From the NCBI GenBank assembly GCA_019348575.1, contig JAHWJE010000006.1:1-14689 (forward strand): 14,689 nt of DNA, written 5' to 3'. Both the position numbers and the translations under genes were made by a program. This DNA is from Actinomycetota bacterium (GTDB taxonomy: Bacteria; Actinomycetota; Thermoleophilia; Solirubrobacterales; Solirubrobacteraceae). The notes below the pieces were generated by a model. That model made no database searches. It was not told where the DNA came from and saw only the letters and a list, made by a program, of their open reading frames with translations. Positions 6,047 through 12,979 of this stretch are shown piece after piece (the first letter of the stretch is position 1; each line of letters opens with the position of its first letter).

Positions 6047-7219
6047 ATGAACGCACAGCAGGGTCGCGAGGTCGTCATCGTCGAAGCCGTACGCACGCCG
6101 ATCGGACGGGGCCATCCGGAGAAGGGCTACTACAAGGACACGCACCCCAACGAGCTGCTCGGCCGCTGCTTCGTCGAGCTCGTCGAGCGCGCCGGGATCG
6201 ACGCCGCCGAGGTCGAGGACGTCATCGCCGGCTGCGTGCAGCAGATCGGCGAGCAGAGCTTCAACGTCGCACGCAACGCCTGGCTGCAGGCGGGGCTGCC
6301 GATCGAGACCGCCGCGACGACCGTCGATCGCCAGTGCGGCTCGGCCCAGCAGGCCGTCAACTTCGCTGCGGCCCTGATCGCCGCCGGCGTGCACGACGTC
6401 GTGATCGGCTCCGGCGTCGAGCACCTCGGACACATCCCGATGGGCGTGACCTTCGGGTTCGTCGACCAGGTCGGCACGCCGTTCCCGCCCGAGCTGATGA
6501 CCAAGCACGACCTCGTCCCGCAGGGACTCAGCGCCGAGCTCATCGCCGACCGCTGGGAGATCCCGCGCCCGGAGCTCGACGAGCTCGCGCTGCGCTCGCA
6601 CCGGCTCGCCCACCAGGCGACCGAGGAGGGCCGCTTCGAGCGCGAGATCGTCCCGTTCCAGACCAACGGCGAGACGCGCTACGTCGATCAGGGCATCCGC
6701 CCCGACACGAGCCTCGAGGCGCTCGCGCAGCTCAAGCCAGCCTTCAAGCCCGACGGCAAGGTCACGGCCGGCACGTCGTCGCAGATCTCCGACGGCGCGG
6801 CCGCCGTGCTGCTGATGTCGCGCGAGAAGGCGGATGCGCTGGGACTCAGGCCGCGCGCGCGGATCGTCGACCAGACGACCGTCGGCGTCGACCCCGTGAT
6901 CATGCTGACCGGCCCGATCCCGGCGACGCGCAAGCTGCTCGAGCGCAACGGGATGACGATCGGCGACATCGACCTGATCGAGGTCAACGAGGCGTTCGCA
7001 CCGGTCGTCGCCGCCTGGCGGCGCGAGCTTGCGCCCGACATGGACGGCGTCAACGTCAACGGCGGCGCGATGGCGCTCGGCCACGCGCTCGGCTCGACGG
7101 GCGCGCGCCTGCTGACGACGCTCCTGCACGAGCTCGAGCGCTCCGACCGGGAGACCGGCCTGGTGACGATGTGCTGCGGAGGCGGCCTCGGGACGGGAAC
7201 GCTGATCCAGCGCGTGTGA
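6047..7219 (+). CDS. Acetyl-CoA acetyltransferase / 3-ketoacyl-CoA thiolase
   Basis: 390 residues, typical for thiolases, which cleave 3-ketoacyl-CoA or condense two acyl-CoAs. VIVEAVRTPIGRG opens the N-terminal domain. The nucleophile is Cys97 in VDRQCGSAQQA; the CGS-QQA form resembles thiolases of actinobacterial sterol side-chain degradation (FadA5-like) more than the common CSSGLQA. The C-terminal domain has TAGTSSQISDGAAA, EVNEAFAPV (314-317 NEAF), GGAMALGHALGSTGAR with His346, and MCCGGGLGTG with Cys376. The catalytic set is complete. ATG 6047 has no Shine-Dalgarno and follows a -10 by seven bases. Divergent partner is the 3-hydroxyacyl-CoA dehydrogenase. Substrate (acetoacetyl, sterol-derived or other) is not decided by the sequence. 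Confidence 0.92.
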   Translation: MNAQQGREVVIVEAVRTPIGRGHPEKGYYKDTHPNELLGRCFVELVERAGIDAAEVEDVIAGCVQQIGEQSFNVARNAWLQAGLPIETAATTVDRQCGSAQQAVNFAAALIAAGVHDVVIGSGVEHLGHIPMGVTFGFVDQVGTPFPPELMTKHDLVPQGLSAELIADRWEIPRPELDELALRSHRLAHQATEEGRFEREIVPFQTNGETRYVDQGIRPDTSLEALAQLKPAFKPDGKVTAGTSSQISDGAAAVLLMSREKADALGLRPRARIVDQTTVGVDPVIMLTGPIPATRKLLERNGMTIGDIDLIEVNEAFAPVVAAWRRELAPDMDGVNVNGGAMALGHALGSTGARLLTTLLHELERSDRETGLVTMCCGGGLGTGTLIQRV

Positions 7220-7316
7220 GAGACCTCTGAGAAACGTCCAGACGAGCTTGGACGGCCCGCGGCCATGGGTAACGAAGAGGCAACCGCCCGTCGTGAATCA
7301 AGGAGGAGTCACCCCA

Positions 7317-7475
7317 ATGATCGGAATCCTGATCGCCATCGTGCTCGCAGCCCTCGTCTACTGGGTCTGCCTCGTGATCGGCCTGCCTGCGATCGTCGCC
7401 ATCATCGCCGCCGTCCTCGTGCTCGTCAGCGGCATCGGAACGGGCGGTTACGGTTACGGCCGACGGGGGATATAG
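7317..7475 (+). CDS. Small two-helix membrane protein with Gly/Tyr/Arg tail
   Basis: 52 residues. An AGGAGG site at 7301-7306 sits ten bases before the ATG, giving good support for real translation. Residues 2-22 (IGILIAIVLAALVYWVCLVI) and 24-40 (PAIVAIIAAVLVLVSGI) are hydrophobic, so two helices in a tight hairpin are likely, followed by GTGGYGYGRRGI. I do not recognise a named family; similar short hydrophobic proteins with glycine-rich tails occur in actinobacteria and are annotated as hypothetical. It lies 97 bases after the thiolase stop and is followed by a hairpin terminator, so it may be its own transcription unit. Confidence 0.7.
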   Translation: MIGILIAIVLAALVYWVCLVIGLPAIVAIIAAVLVLVSGIGTGGYGYGRRGI

Positions 7476-7483
7476 CGCGGCGC

Positions 7484-7539
7484 GGGCATTCCCCCGCCCG
7501 CTCTCTCCCCCCAGCGAAGCCCGGCCCTGCGCCGGGTTT
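7484..7539. terminator. Terminator region between convergent genes
   Basis: AAGCCCGGC (7517-7525) pairs with GCCGGGTTT (7531-7539), nine pairs including one G-T wobble, loop CCTGC. The stem ends in TTT on the plus side, serving the small membrane protein gene. A weaker hairpin GCGGGC/GCCCGC begins at about 7484, just after its stop. The same stem can act for the enolase-superfamily gene coming from the other side. Confidence 0.55.
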
Positions 7540-7566
7540 CGTGCTGTCTGGGCGCTCAGGGCCGGC

Positions 7567-8616
7567 TCAGCCCCAGCGAAAGCCGCTCGCCGACGGCGCC
7601 GGCGCCAGCGGGCTCGACGGCAGGCCGGGCGGCGGGTCCATGACGTGGAAGCCCGCCGGCGACGTGTCGTTGGGCGCGTCGGGGTGGAAGATCGACGCGA
7701 GGTACTGGATCTGCCCGCGGCCGACGCCGAGCTCGAACTGCCCGCCGCCGTAGGCGCCGATGCTGCGCTCCGCGGTGTAGTCGTAGGCGTCGAAGAGCGG
7801 CTTGACGCCGCCCAGGCGCGACGGCTTGAGGTTGACCATCCGCGGCGCGAACGGCAGTCGCTCGATGTCCTCGACGGAGTGGATGTTGGCGTCCCACGTG
7901 ATGCGGCTGCGGTGCGGCTCGAGCAGCGCGTCGATCTCCGGCGTGAGCTTGGGGTCCTCGATCCAGGCGTCTGGAAACGCCGCGATCACGCGCTCGTAGA
8001 GCATCGGGTCGGCGGGCTGGTCGACGATCGTGCCCTCGTAGAGGCCCTTGAAGTCGACCGCGTCGACGGCGCCCGTCGAGACGAGCCCGGCGATCAGCTC
8101 GTCGTCCCACGAGACCGTCGGATCGAGCTTGAAGCGCAGCGTCGGGTAGCGCTCCAGCCGGCGCGTGACGGGCTCGAGCGACGGCGGCTCGCCGAGGCGC
8201 AGCGACACGACGAACGTCAGCGGGCGCGGCTCGCGGCCGAGCACGGCGTGCAGCGGCCGGCCCGCCTGGCGCAGCGCGAGGTCCAGCGCCGCGGACTCAT
8301 ACGCCCAGGCGCGGTACAGCTGCGAGACGTCGCGCCGCGGCGGCTCGGGGAAGAGCTCCAGGCCGGCGAGATGCTCGGCGAACGAGCGCATCGTCCAGTC
8401 GCCCGCGAGGTCGAGCACGGGCCCCGCCCTCTGCGCGATCTCGTGGTCGACGGCGTCGTAGACGACGTCCTCGCCGATGCCCTCCTCGCCGCCGCCGCGC
8501 AGGCGGATGATCGTCGTCTTGCGCTCGAAGTCGCTGGAGACGTTCGCGACGAGCCCTTCGAGGTCATAGTCCTCGATCCGCAGCGGGAGATCGGCGACGA
8601 GGTCATAGGTGCTCAC
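7567..8616 (-). CDS. Enolase-superfamily enzyme (MLE/OSBS-like barrel)
   Basis: 349 residues: an N-terminal capping domain (about 1-125) and a TIM-type barrel. Catalytic positions of the muconate-lactonising/OSBS group are present: Lys163 in TLRFKLDPT, metal ligands Asp188 (AVDFKG), Glu220 (WIEDP) and Asp242 (ITWDAN), and Lys264 in VNLKPSRLGG. The later segment YGGGQFELGVGRGQIQYLA is characteristic of an actinobacterial subgroup annotated only as enolase-like. Members abstract a proton alpha to a carboxylate; the substrate here is unknown, and no menaquinone genes are nearby to argue for o-succinylbenzoate synthase. The GTG start has no ribosome site but follows TACGCT by seven bases. It is divergent from the hydrolase lipoprotein, with overlapping promoter elements. 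Confidence 0.85.
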   Translation of the reverse strand: MSTYDLVADLPLRIEDYDLEGLVANVSSDFERKTTIIRLRGGGEEGIGEDVVYDAVDHEIAQRAGPVLDLAGDWTMRSFAEHLAGLELFPEPPRRDVSQLYRAWAYESAALDLALRQAGRPLHAVLGREPRPLTFVVSLRLGEPPSLEPVTRRLERYPTLRFKLDPTVSWDDELIAGLVSTGAVDAVDFKGLYEGTIVDQPADPMLYERVIAAFPDAWIEDPKLTPEIDALLEPHRSRITWDANIHSVEDIERLPFAPRMVNLKPSRLGGVKPLFDAYDYTAERSIGAYGGGQFELGVGRGQIQYLASIFHPDAPNDTSPAGFHVMDPPPGLPSSPLAPAPSASGFRWG

Positions 8617-8623
8617 GAGCGCG

Positions 8624-8644
8624 AGCGTATCGGCCCCCTAATCT
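8624..8644. promoter_or_regulatory. Back-to-back -10 elements for two leaderless genes
   Basis: On the minus strand TACGCT (8624-8629) lies seven bases from the GTG of the enolase-superfamily gene. On the plus strand TAATCT (8639-8644) lies eight bases from ATG 8653 of the lipoprotein. Each -10 falls inside the region polymerase would cover for the other promoter. No good -35 is visible for either. Confidence 0.45.
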
Positions 8645-8652
8645 GGATGACC

Positions 8653-9687
8653 ATGAAGCGACCGCTCCCCATCGCCCTGCTCGCGAGCTTCGCGCTGGTC
8701 GTCGCCGGCTGCGGCGGCGGCGACGACGGCGGCGCGGCAGGCGACGCCGCCACGACGGCGGGCCCGACGGCCACCACGGCGACGGGGCCGCGGGCGACGA
8801 CCGCGCCCGCGCGGCAGCGCCCGTCGCGCGAGACCGCCACGACGGCGGGCCCGAGCGCCGGCACCGCGGCCGCCTCGCAGCGGCCGATCATCGGCATCGG
8901 CGAGCAGCGGGCGGCGATGTTCGACGACAAGCGCTTTGCGCGGCTCGGCGTCGAGCACGTCCGCCTCGTCGTTCCCTACGACGCGACGCGCAGGCGCATC
9001 GAGCGCGACCTCGTCACGGTGTGGCTGGACGGGGCGCGGCGGACCGGCTCGGAGCCCTTCATCACCTTCGGCCACTCACGCGAGACGCCGCGCAAGCTGC
9101 CCAGCGTGGCCGAGTACCGCGCCGCGTTTCGCTCGTTCCGGCGCATGTTCCCCGGCGTCCAGGTCTACGCGCCGTGGAACGAGATCAACCACAGCAGCCA
9201 GCCCACCTTCGACGCGCCGCGGCGGGCCGCGCAGTACTACAACGTCATGAAGGCCGAGTGCCCGACCTGCGTCGTGCTGGCCGGCGACGTGCTCGACCAG
9301 CGCGGGATGGTGCGCTACCTGAAGACCTACCGGCGCCACCTCGAGGGCGAGCCGGCGATCTGGGGGCTGCACAACTACTCCGACACCAACCGCTTCCGCT
9401 CGAGCGGACTGCGCGACATGCTGGCCGCCGTGAAGGGCGAGATCTGGCTGACCGAGACCGGCGGGATCGTCCAGTTCGGCCGCAGCTTCCCGCGCGACCT
9501 GCAACGCGCGGCACGTGCGACCGCATACGCGATCAAGCAGGCGCGCGAGCACGAGCGCGTGACTCGGATCTACCTCTACAACTGGACCGGCGCCGACCCC
9601 AACGCCCGCTTCGACGCCGGCCTGATCGCTCCCGACGGCACGGCGCGTCCCGCGTTCGACGTCGTTCGCAAGGCGCTGAGCCGGTAG
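8653..9687 (+). CDS. Lipoprotein with a clan GH-A-like glycoside hydrolase domain
   Basis: 344 residues. A lipoprotein signal peptide, MKRPLPIALLASFALVVAGC, gives a lipidated Cys20, so the protein is exported and membrane-anchored. A Thr/Ala/Pro/Gly-rich linker (about 24-76, with ATTAGP repeated) follows, then a barrel-like domain. The segment VYAPWNEINHSS carries Asn176-Glu177 (the acid/base of clan GH-A hydrolases) and EIWLTETGGI carries Glu268, a plausible nucleophile; HNYSD lies between. This arrangement fits a retaining glycosidase related to families such as GH5/GH39, but the exact family is not recognisable by eye. ATG 8653 is chosen because of the -10 eight bases upstream; ATG 8647 is in frame and adds Met-Thr. 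The gene ends four bases before the xseB stop on the opposite strand. Confidence 0.75.
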   Translation: MKRPLPIALLASFALVVAGCGGGDDGGAAGDAATTAGPTATTATGPRATTAPARQRPSRETATTAGPSAGTAAASQRPIIGIGEQRAAMFDDKRFARLGVEHVRLVVPYDATRRRIERDLVTVWLDGARRTGSEPFITFGHSRETPRKLPSVAEYRAAFRSFRRMFPGVQVYAPWNEINHSSQPTFDAPRRAAQYYNVMKAECPTCVVLAGDVLDQRGMVRYLKTYRRHLEGEPAIWGLHNYSDTNRFRSSGLRDMLAAVKGEIWLTETGGIVQFGRSFPRDLQRAARATAYAIKQAREHERVTRIYLYNWTGADPNARFDAGLIAPDGTARPAFDVVRKALSR

Positions 9688-9691
9688 GGAG

Positions 9692-9925
9692 CTAGCCGCC
9701 GGCCGTGCCGGCGCCGGCCTCCAGCCGCGCCACGAGATCGTCGAGGCGCAGCTCCTCGAGCCCGCGTCCGACCGCCTCGAGCTCGGCGGCGCACAGCTCG
9801 ACGAGCGCGCGCCCCTCGCGGCAGAGCTCGAGCGTCTCGCGCAGCCCCGCCTCGCCTGAGTCCAGGCGCCTGATGATCTCCTCCAGCCGCGCGGTCGCGG
9901 CCTCGTAGGTCAGCGGCTCAGTCAT
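9692..9925 (-). CDS. xseB: Exodeoxyribonuclease VII small subunit
   Basis: 77 residues, the normal size for XseB, which forms helical arms with XseA in the exonuclease VII complex that degrades single-stranded DNA. The core reads TYEAATARLEEIIRRLDSGE, then LRETLELCREGRALVELCAAEL: two amphipathic helices separated by the family's short 'D-S-G-E-x-x-L' turn. The start ATG overlaps the end of xseA by eight bases (ATGACTGA), implying translational coupling. A Gly/Ala tail ends the protein. A frame extension upstream to 9946 exists but only inside xseA, so the coupled ATG is preferred. Confidence 0.93.
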   Translation of the reverse strand: MTEPLTYEAATARLEEIIRRLDSGEAGLRETLELCREGRALVELCAAELEAVGRGLEELRLDDLVARLEAGAGTAGG

Positions 9926-11231
9926 CGTCGCTCGTGATCGTCGCATCCACCGCGGCGTCGCCGAAGCGCAGCCGCACGTCGGCGGCGCTGCGTGCCGCCG
10001 CGGCGCTGGTCACGACGTCGCCGGCACGGTCGGTGACGAGCGCGTAGCCGCGCTCGAGGGTGCGCTCGGGGTCGTGCGCGGCGAGCGCCATCGCGAGCGC
10101 GTCGAGCCGGGTGGCGCCGCGCGCATCGCCGGCGCCCGCGCGCGCCTTGCGGTCCAGCACGAGCGCCTTGCGTCCGCTGCGGCCGCGCTCGTGCTCCACC
10201 CGCCGCCGCCCGGCGGCGCGGATCTCGCGCATGCGCTGGTGCAGCCGCCGCCGCTCACCCGCGACGTGCTCGCCAGGCGCGCGCGACAGCCTCGCCAGCG
10301 CCTGCGCGCGGTGCAGCAGCGCGCGCCGGGCGTGGACGCCCAGCCGGCGTGCGACCACCAGGACCTCCGCGCGCGCGTCGGCGCAGTGCACCGGCACCGC
10401 CGACTCGGCGGCATGCGTCGGGGTCGAGCAGGACAGCGCCGCGACGTCGTCGAGCAGCGTGCGGTCGGTGTGATGGCCGACGGACGCGATCACGGGGACG
10501 CCGAGCAGCGCGACCGTGCGGCAGAGCATCTCGTCGCAGAAGCAGAAGAGGTCGGCGAGCGAGCCGCCGCCGCGCGCGACGACGATCACGTCGACCTCGC
10601 CCGTTCCCGCGAGGTCCTGCAAGGCGGCGCTGATCCGCGGCGCGGCGTGACGGTCCTGGACCGGGGCGAAGGCCCAGACGACGCGGCCCTGCCAGCCGCG
10701 CCGGCGCAGGCCGGCGAGCACGTCGTCGCGCGCCTTGCCGCCCTCGCCGGTGACGACGCCGATCGTGCGCGGCAGCGCGGGGCGCGCGAGCTGCTTCTGG
10801 AGCGCGAACAGGCCCTCGGCGTCGAGCGTCTTGCGCAGCCGGTGCAGCTGGGCGAGCAGGTCGCCCTCGCCCGCGACGCGCAGCCCGCTGACCGCGAACG
10901 TGAACGACGGCGACGACGTGCGGCTGCCGGCGTAGTAGTCCAGCCCGCCCGCGACGACGACCTGGGCGCCGTCGGCCAGGGCGCCCTCGCCGAGGCGCAG
11001 CGCGTCGAAGTCGGTGCGCCACATCGAGCACGGCAGCGCGCCCTCGGCGTCGCGCAGCTCGAGGTAGACCTTGGCGCGGCTGAGGCGCAGGTTCCAGACC
11101 TCGCCGAAGATCTGCACGCGCGGGCGCTCGCGCAGGAAGTCGCGCAGCCCGGCCGCGTAGCGCCCGACGCCGTAGGGACCGGGCAGCATGCTGCCGTCGA
11201 TCCCCGCGGGGGTCCTCACACGCTCGCCCAT
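9918..11231 (-). CDS. xseA: Exodeoxyribonuclease VII large subunit
   Basis: 437 residues, usual for XseA. An N-terminal OB-fold (about 18-120, with VQIFGEVWNLRLSRAKVYLELRD) binds single-stranded DNA. The nuclease domain follows: RTIGVVTGEGGKARDDVLAGLRRR (155-178), VDVIVVARGGGSLADLFCFCDE (213-234) and VIASVGHHTDRTLLDDVAALSCSTPTHAAE (247-276); then a long Arg-rich coiled coil and the C-terminal DPERTLERGYALVTD. In most homologues the second motif reads GHE; here it is GHH, a variation I consider lineage-specific. The enzyme acts in cytosolic DNA repair and recombination. ATG 11231 has no ribosome site and lies ten bases from a good -10 (TAGAAT). It overlaps xseB downstream. Confidence 0.95.
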   Translation of the reverse strand: MGERVRTPAGIDGSMLPGPYGVGRYAAGLRDFLRERPRVQIFGEVWNLRLSRAKVYLELRDAEGALPCSMWRTDFDALRLGEGALADGAQVVVAGGLDYYAGSRTSSPSFTFAVSGLRVAGEGDLLAQLHRLRKTLDAEGLFALQKQLARPALPRTIGVVTGEGGKARDDVLAGLRRRGWQGRVVWAFAPVQDRHAAPRISAALQDLAGTGEVDVIVVARGGGSLADLFCFCDEMLCRTVALLGVPVIASVGHHTDRTLLDDVAALSCSTPTHAAESAVPVHCADARAEVLVVARRLGVHARRALLHRAQALARLSRAPGEHVAGERRRLHQRMREIRAAGRRRVEHERGRSGRKALVLDRKARAGAGDARGATRLDALAMALAAHDPERTLERGYALVTDRAGDVVTSAAAARSAADVRLRFGDAAVDATITSDDD

Positions 11232-11262
11232 CGTCCGGCGAATTCTAAGAATGCCGCGGACG
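11232..11262 (-). promoter_or_regulatory. xseA promoter -10 inside a 31-base dyad
   Basis: CGTCCG-N4-ATTCT-A-AGAAT-N4-CGGACG is symmetrical about base 11247, with both outer six and inner five bases pairing perfectly. On the minus strand TAGAAT (11242-11247) is a five-of-six match to the -10 consensus, ten bases from the xseA ATG. The dyad could be an operator over the promoter, or an RNA hairpin ending the operon upstream. It does not match the actinobacterial LexA box. Confidence 0.5.
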
Positions 11263-11277
11263 GGGGGAGCGACGACT

Positions 11278-11583
11278 CTAGTGCGCGCCCTCGGGGTTGC
11301 GGCCGTCGCTCTTGCCCGTGACCGACACGAGCGTGGGCATGCCCGGATCGGCGACGAGGCCGCGCACCTCGCCCTCCACGCCCAGCCGGGTGAGCCGCGC
11401 GATCTCGCGCTCGCCCTCGATCCGCGCGGGATGATCGGCGGGAAGCCCGCGGATCAGCCTGGCGATGCGGTTGCGCAGCTGCAGCGCGAAGTGCGGCGTC
11501 GATGCGCCCATCAGCTGGCGCACGTCATCCAGCGTGACCTCGTGGTCGGGACGCAGCCGGTCGGGGTGCTCAGCTTGACTCAT
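11278..11583 (-). CDS. Conserved-looking 101-residue protein of unknown function
   Basis: No family is recognised. The protein has a charged N-terminus (MSQAEHPDRLRPDHEVTLDD), a helical core (VRQLMGAST, then FALQLRNRIARLIRGL, then RIEGEREIARLTRLG at 56-68), and a more extended C-terminus (MPTLVSVTGKSDGRNPEGAH). There is no signal peptide, membrane helix or cysteine. Its ATG overlaps the end of the CWB2 lipoprotein gene by 14 bases, so translation is probably coupled and the two proteins may act together. Codon use is like its neighbours. Downstream, 46 bases separate it from xseA, which has its own probable promoter. Confidence 0.7.
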   Translation of the reverse strand: MSQAEHPDRLRPDHEVTLDDVRQLMGASTPHFALQLRNRIARLIRGLPADHPARIEGEREIARLTRLGVEGEVRGLVADPGMPTLVSVTGKSDGRNPEGAH

Positions 11584-12769
11584 CGTCCTCGGCGGCGTCC
11601 AGATTACCCGGAAGCTGCTCCGGCGCGATCTCCAGCAGCGCGTCGATGCGCGCCTGTGCCGCGACCGAGATCGACTCGGGGACGCCGATGATCCAGCCGT
11701 GGTTGTAGACGCCGGCGACGGGATCGGTGCGGTAGGCGGGCTGCGTGTCGAGCAGCTGGCTCTGCAGCTGCCGGGGCAGGCGGACGGCCTCGTCGAGCAG
11801 GAACAGCGGCCCGTAGCTGCCCGACGCCGACAGCGGGGCCGCGGCCGCGGCGTGGAGCGGCCGGCCGGCGCGCATGAAGACCATGCCGTGGCCCGGCGTC
11901 GTGACGCCCCAGCCGAACTCGCCGCTGCGATAGCGCGCGAACTCGATCGCGTTCGTGATCGGGTCCTGGCCGCCGGTGCGCCGCACGCTGCCGTAGCGCT
12001 TGAGCTGGCGCGTGACTGCCGGCGAGATGACCTTGGACGGTCCGAGGATGTAGATCCGCGGCTTCGCCAGTCCCTTGAGCGCCGCGAGCGCGGCGCGCGT
12101 CTCTGGCGGGATCTCGTCCTTGCCGACGAAGAGGATCGGGTAGCCGGTCTTCGCGGCATATCCCGCTGCCGGCATCGCGAACGACGGGTCGTCGGCGCTG
12201 GCGATGATGATCCTCGACGCGACGCGCCGGCGCGCGGAGCGGACGAGCCCGGCGATCGACCGTGTCAGCTCCAGCGGGCCGGCGCCCTGCAGGTCCGTCG
12301 TCTTGTAGCCCGGCGGCCGGGCGACGTTGCCGACGCGGATGACCTGCGCGTTCCCGGCGGCCTTCGCGCCCTTCGGCGCGAGCTTTTCGAGCGCGGACTG
12401 CGACGGCGCTGGCAGGTTCGTGCCGTCGCTGAAGAGGATCGGGGACTTGAACGGCGCCGCCATCAGCGCCGACGCCGCGAGCGCGACCCGCCAGTCGCTC
12501 GAGTCGACGAGCGTCACCGCGCTCGGCGCGCGCGCCGGGTCCGGGAAGACGGCGACCGCGACCGCGGCGGCGGTCTGGGTCGCGTCCGTTCCGGGCACGC
12601 GGGTCGTGTTCTTCGTCGCCGCCTCGGGAAATCCGAGGTGCTCCTTCACCTTGCCCGGCGGCGCCAGCAGCGCGGGCTGCGACGGGTCGTCGGAGCGCAC
12701 CTCACGGCCGCAGCCGACCATGAGCAGCGCGGCGACCAGAAGCAGGGCGGCGAGCCTCGGGCGGGACAT
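11570..12769 (-). CDS. Lipoprotein made of cell-wall-binding type 2 (CWB2) repeats
   Basis: 399 residues. A lipoprotein signal, MSRPRLAALLLVAALLMVGC, places lipidated Cys20 outside the membrane. After a short linker come repeats of the CWB2 kind: TTRVPGTDATQTAAAVAVAV with VTLVDSSDWRVALAASALMA and PILFSDG (about 55-150); a second copy with IIIASADDPSFAMPAAGYAA, YPILFVGKDEIPPETRAAL and RIYILGPSKVISPAVTRQL (about 180-270); and a third, more diverged, with RTGGQDPITNAIEFARY and YGPLFLLDEAVRLP (about 275-360). CWB2 domains, known from Clostridioides surface proteins, bind anionic wall polymers. Here no catalytic domain is attached. ATG 12769 follows a -10 (TAATGT) by seven bases; an in-frame GTG 12778 is less likely. 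It is coupled to the 101-residue gene downstream. Confidence 0.82.
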   Translation of the reverse strand: MSRPRLAALLLVAALLMVGCGREVRSDDPSQPALLAPPGKVKEHLGFPEAATKNTTRVPGTDATQTAAAVAVAVFPDPARAPSAVTLVDSSDWRVALAASALMAAPFKSPILFSDGTNLPAPSQSALEKLAPKGAKAAGNAQVIRVGNVARPPGYKTTDLQGAGPLELTRSIAGLVRSARRRVASRIIIASADDPSFAMPAAGYAAKTGYPILFVGKDEIPPETRAALAALKGLAKPRIYILGPSKVISPAVTRQLKRYGSVRRTGGQDPITNAIEFARYRSGEFGWGVTTPGHGMVFMRAGRPLHAAAAAPLSASGSYGPLFLLDEAVRLPRQLQSQLLDTQPAYRTDPVAGVYNHGWIIGVPESISVAAQARIDALLEIAPEQLPGNLDAAEDDESS

Positions 12770-12776
12770 CGCGGGC

Positions 12777-12782
12777 ACATTA
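12777..12782 (-). promoter_or_regulatory. Probable -10 element of the CWB2 lipoprotein gene
   Basis: TAATGT on the minus strand ends seven bases before ATG 12769, so transcription would begin at or near the start codon. No Shine-Dalgarno is present. No convincing -35 is seen. Confidence 0.4.
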
Positions 12783-12979
12783 GCGGTCGCCGGGGCAGCC
12801 CCACGCCACCGTCGGCGCGGCTGCCGCGTACCCGCGGCCGATCCGCGGGGTACGCAGCGGCGTGACACGCTCGCTGCGCGTTCTCCTCGCCGTGGGCACT
12901 GCTCGCGCCGGCGGCGTCCGCGCTGCCCGCGCGCGCGGCGGGCGACGGCGAGCTGCTGCGTCGCCACGCGCCCGTCCTG

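Noticed and set aside
7645..8646. Long open plus-strand frame running into the hydrolase lipoprotein, apparently doubling its length
   Set aside because: It lies antisense to the enolase-superfamily gene, which has full catalytic motifs. The lipoprotein signal peptide begins at 8653, so the upstream part is a GC-driven open frame.
8737..8880. Tandem repeats in the hydrolase lipoprotein, considered as a repeat array
   Set aside because: The repeated ACGACGGCGGGCCCG-like units encode a Thr/Ala/Gly/Pro linker of low complexity, a normal feature of exported lipoproteins.
11232..11262. LexA (SOS) box before xseA
   Set aside because: The dyad arms CGTCCG and ATTCT do not match the actinobacterial TCGAAC-N4-GTTCGA pattern.
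10074..11321. Plus-strand frame opposite xseA
   Set aside because: Composition typical of antisense to a GC-rich gene; XseA motifs are clear on the minus strand.
11699..12865. Plus-strand frame opposite the CWB2 lipoprotein
   Set aside because: No domain or signal; the minus strand has a lipobox and CWB2 repeats.
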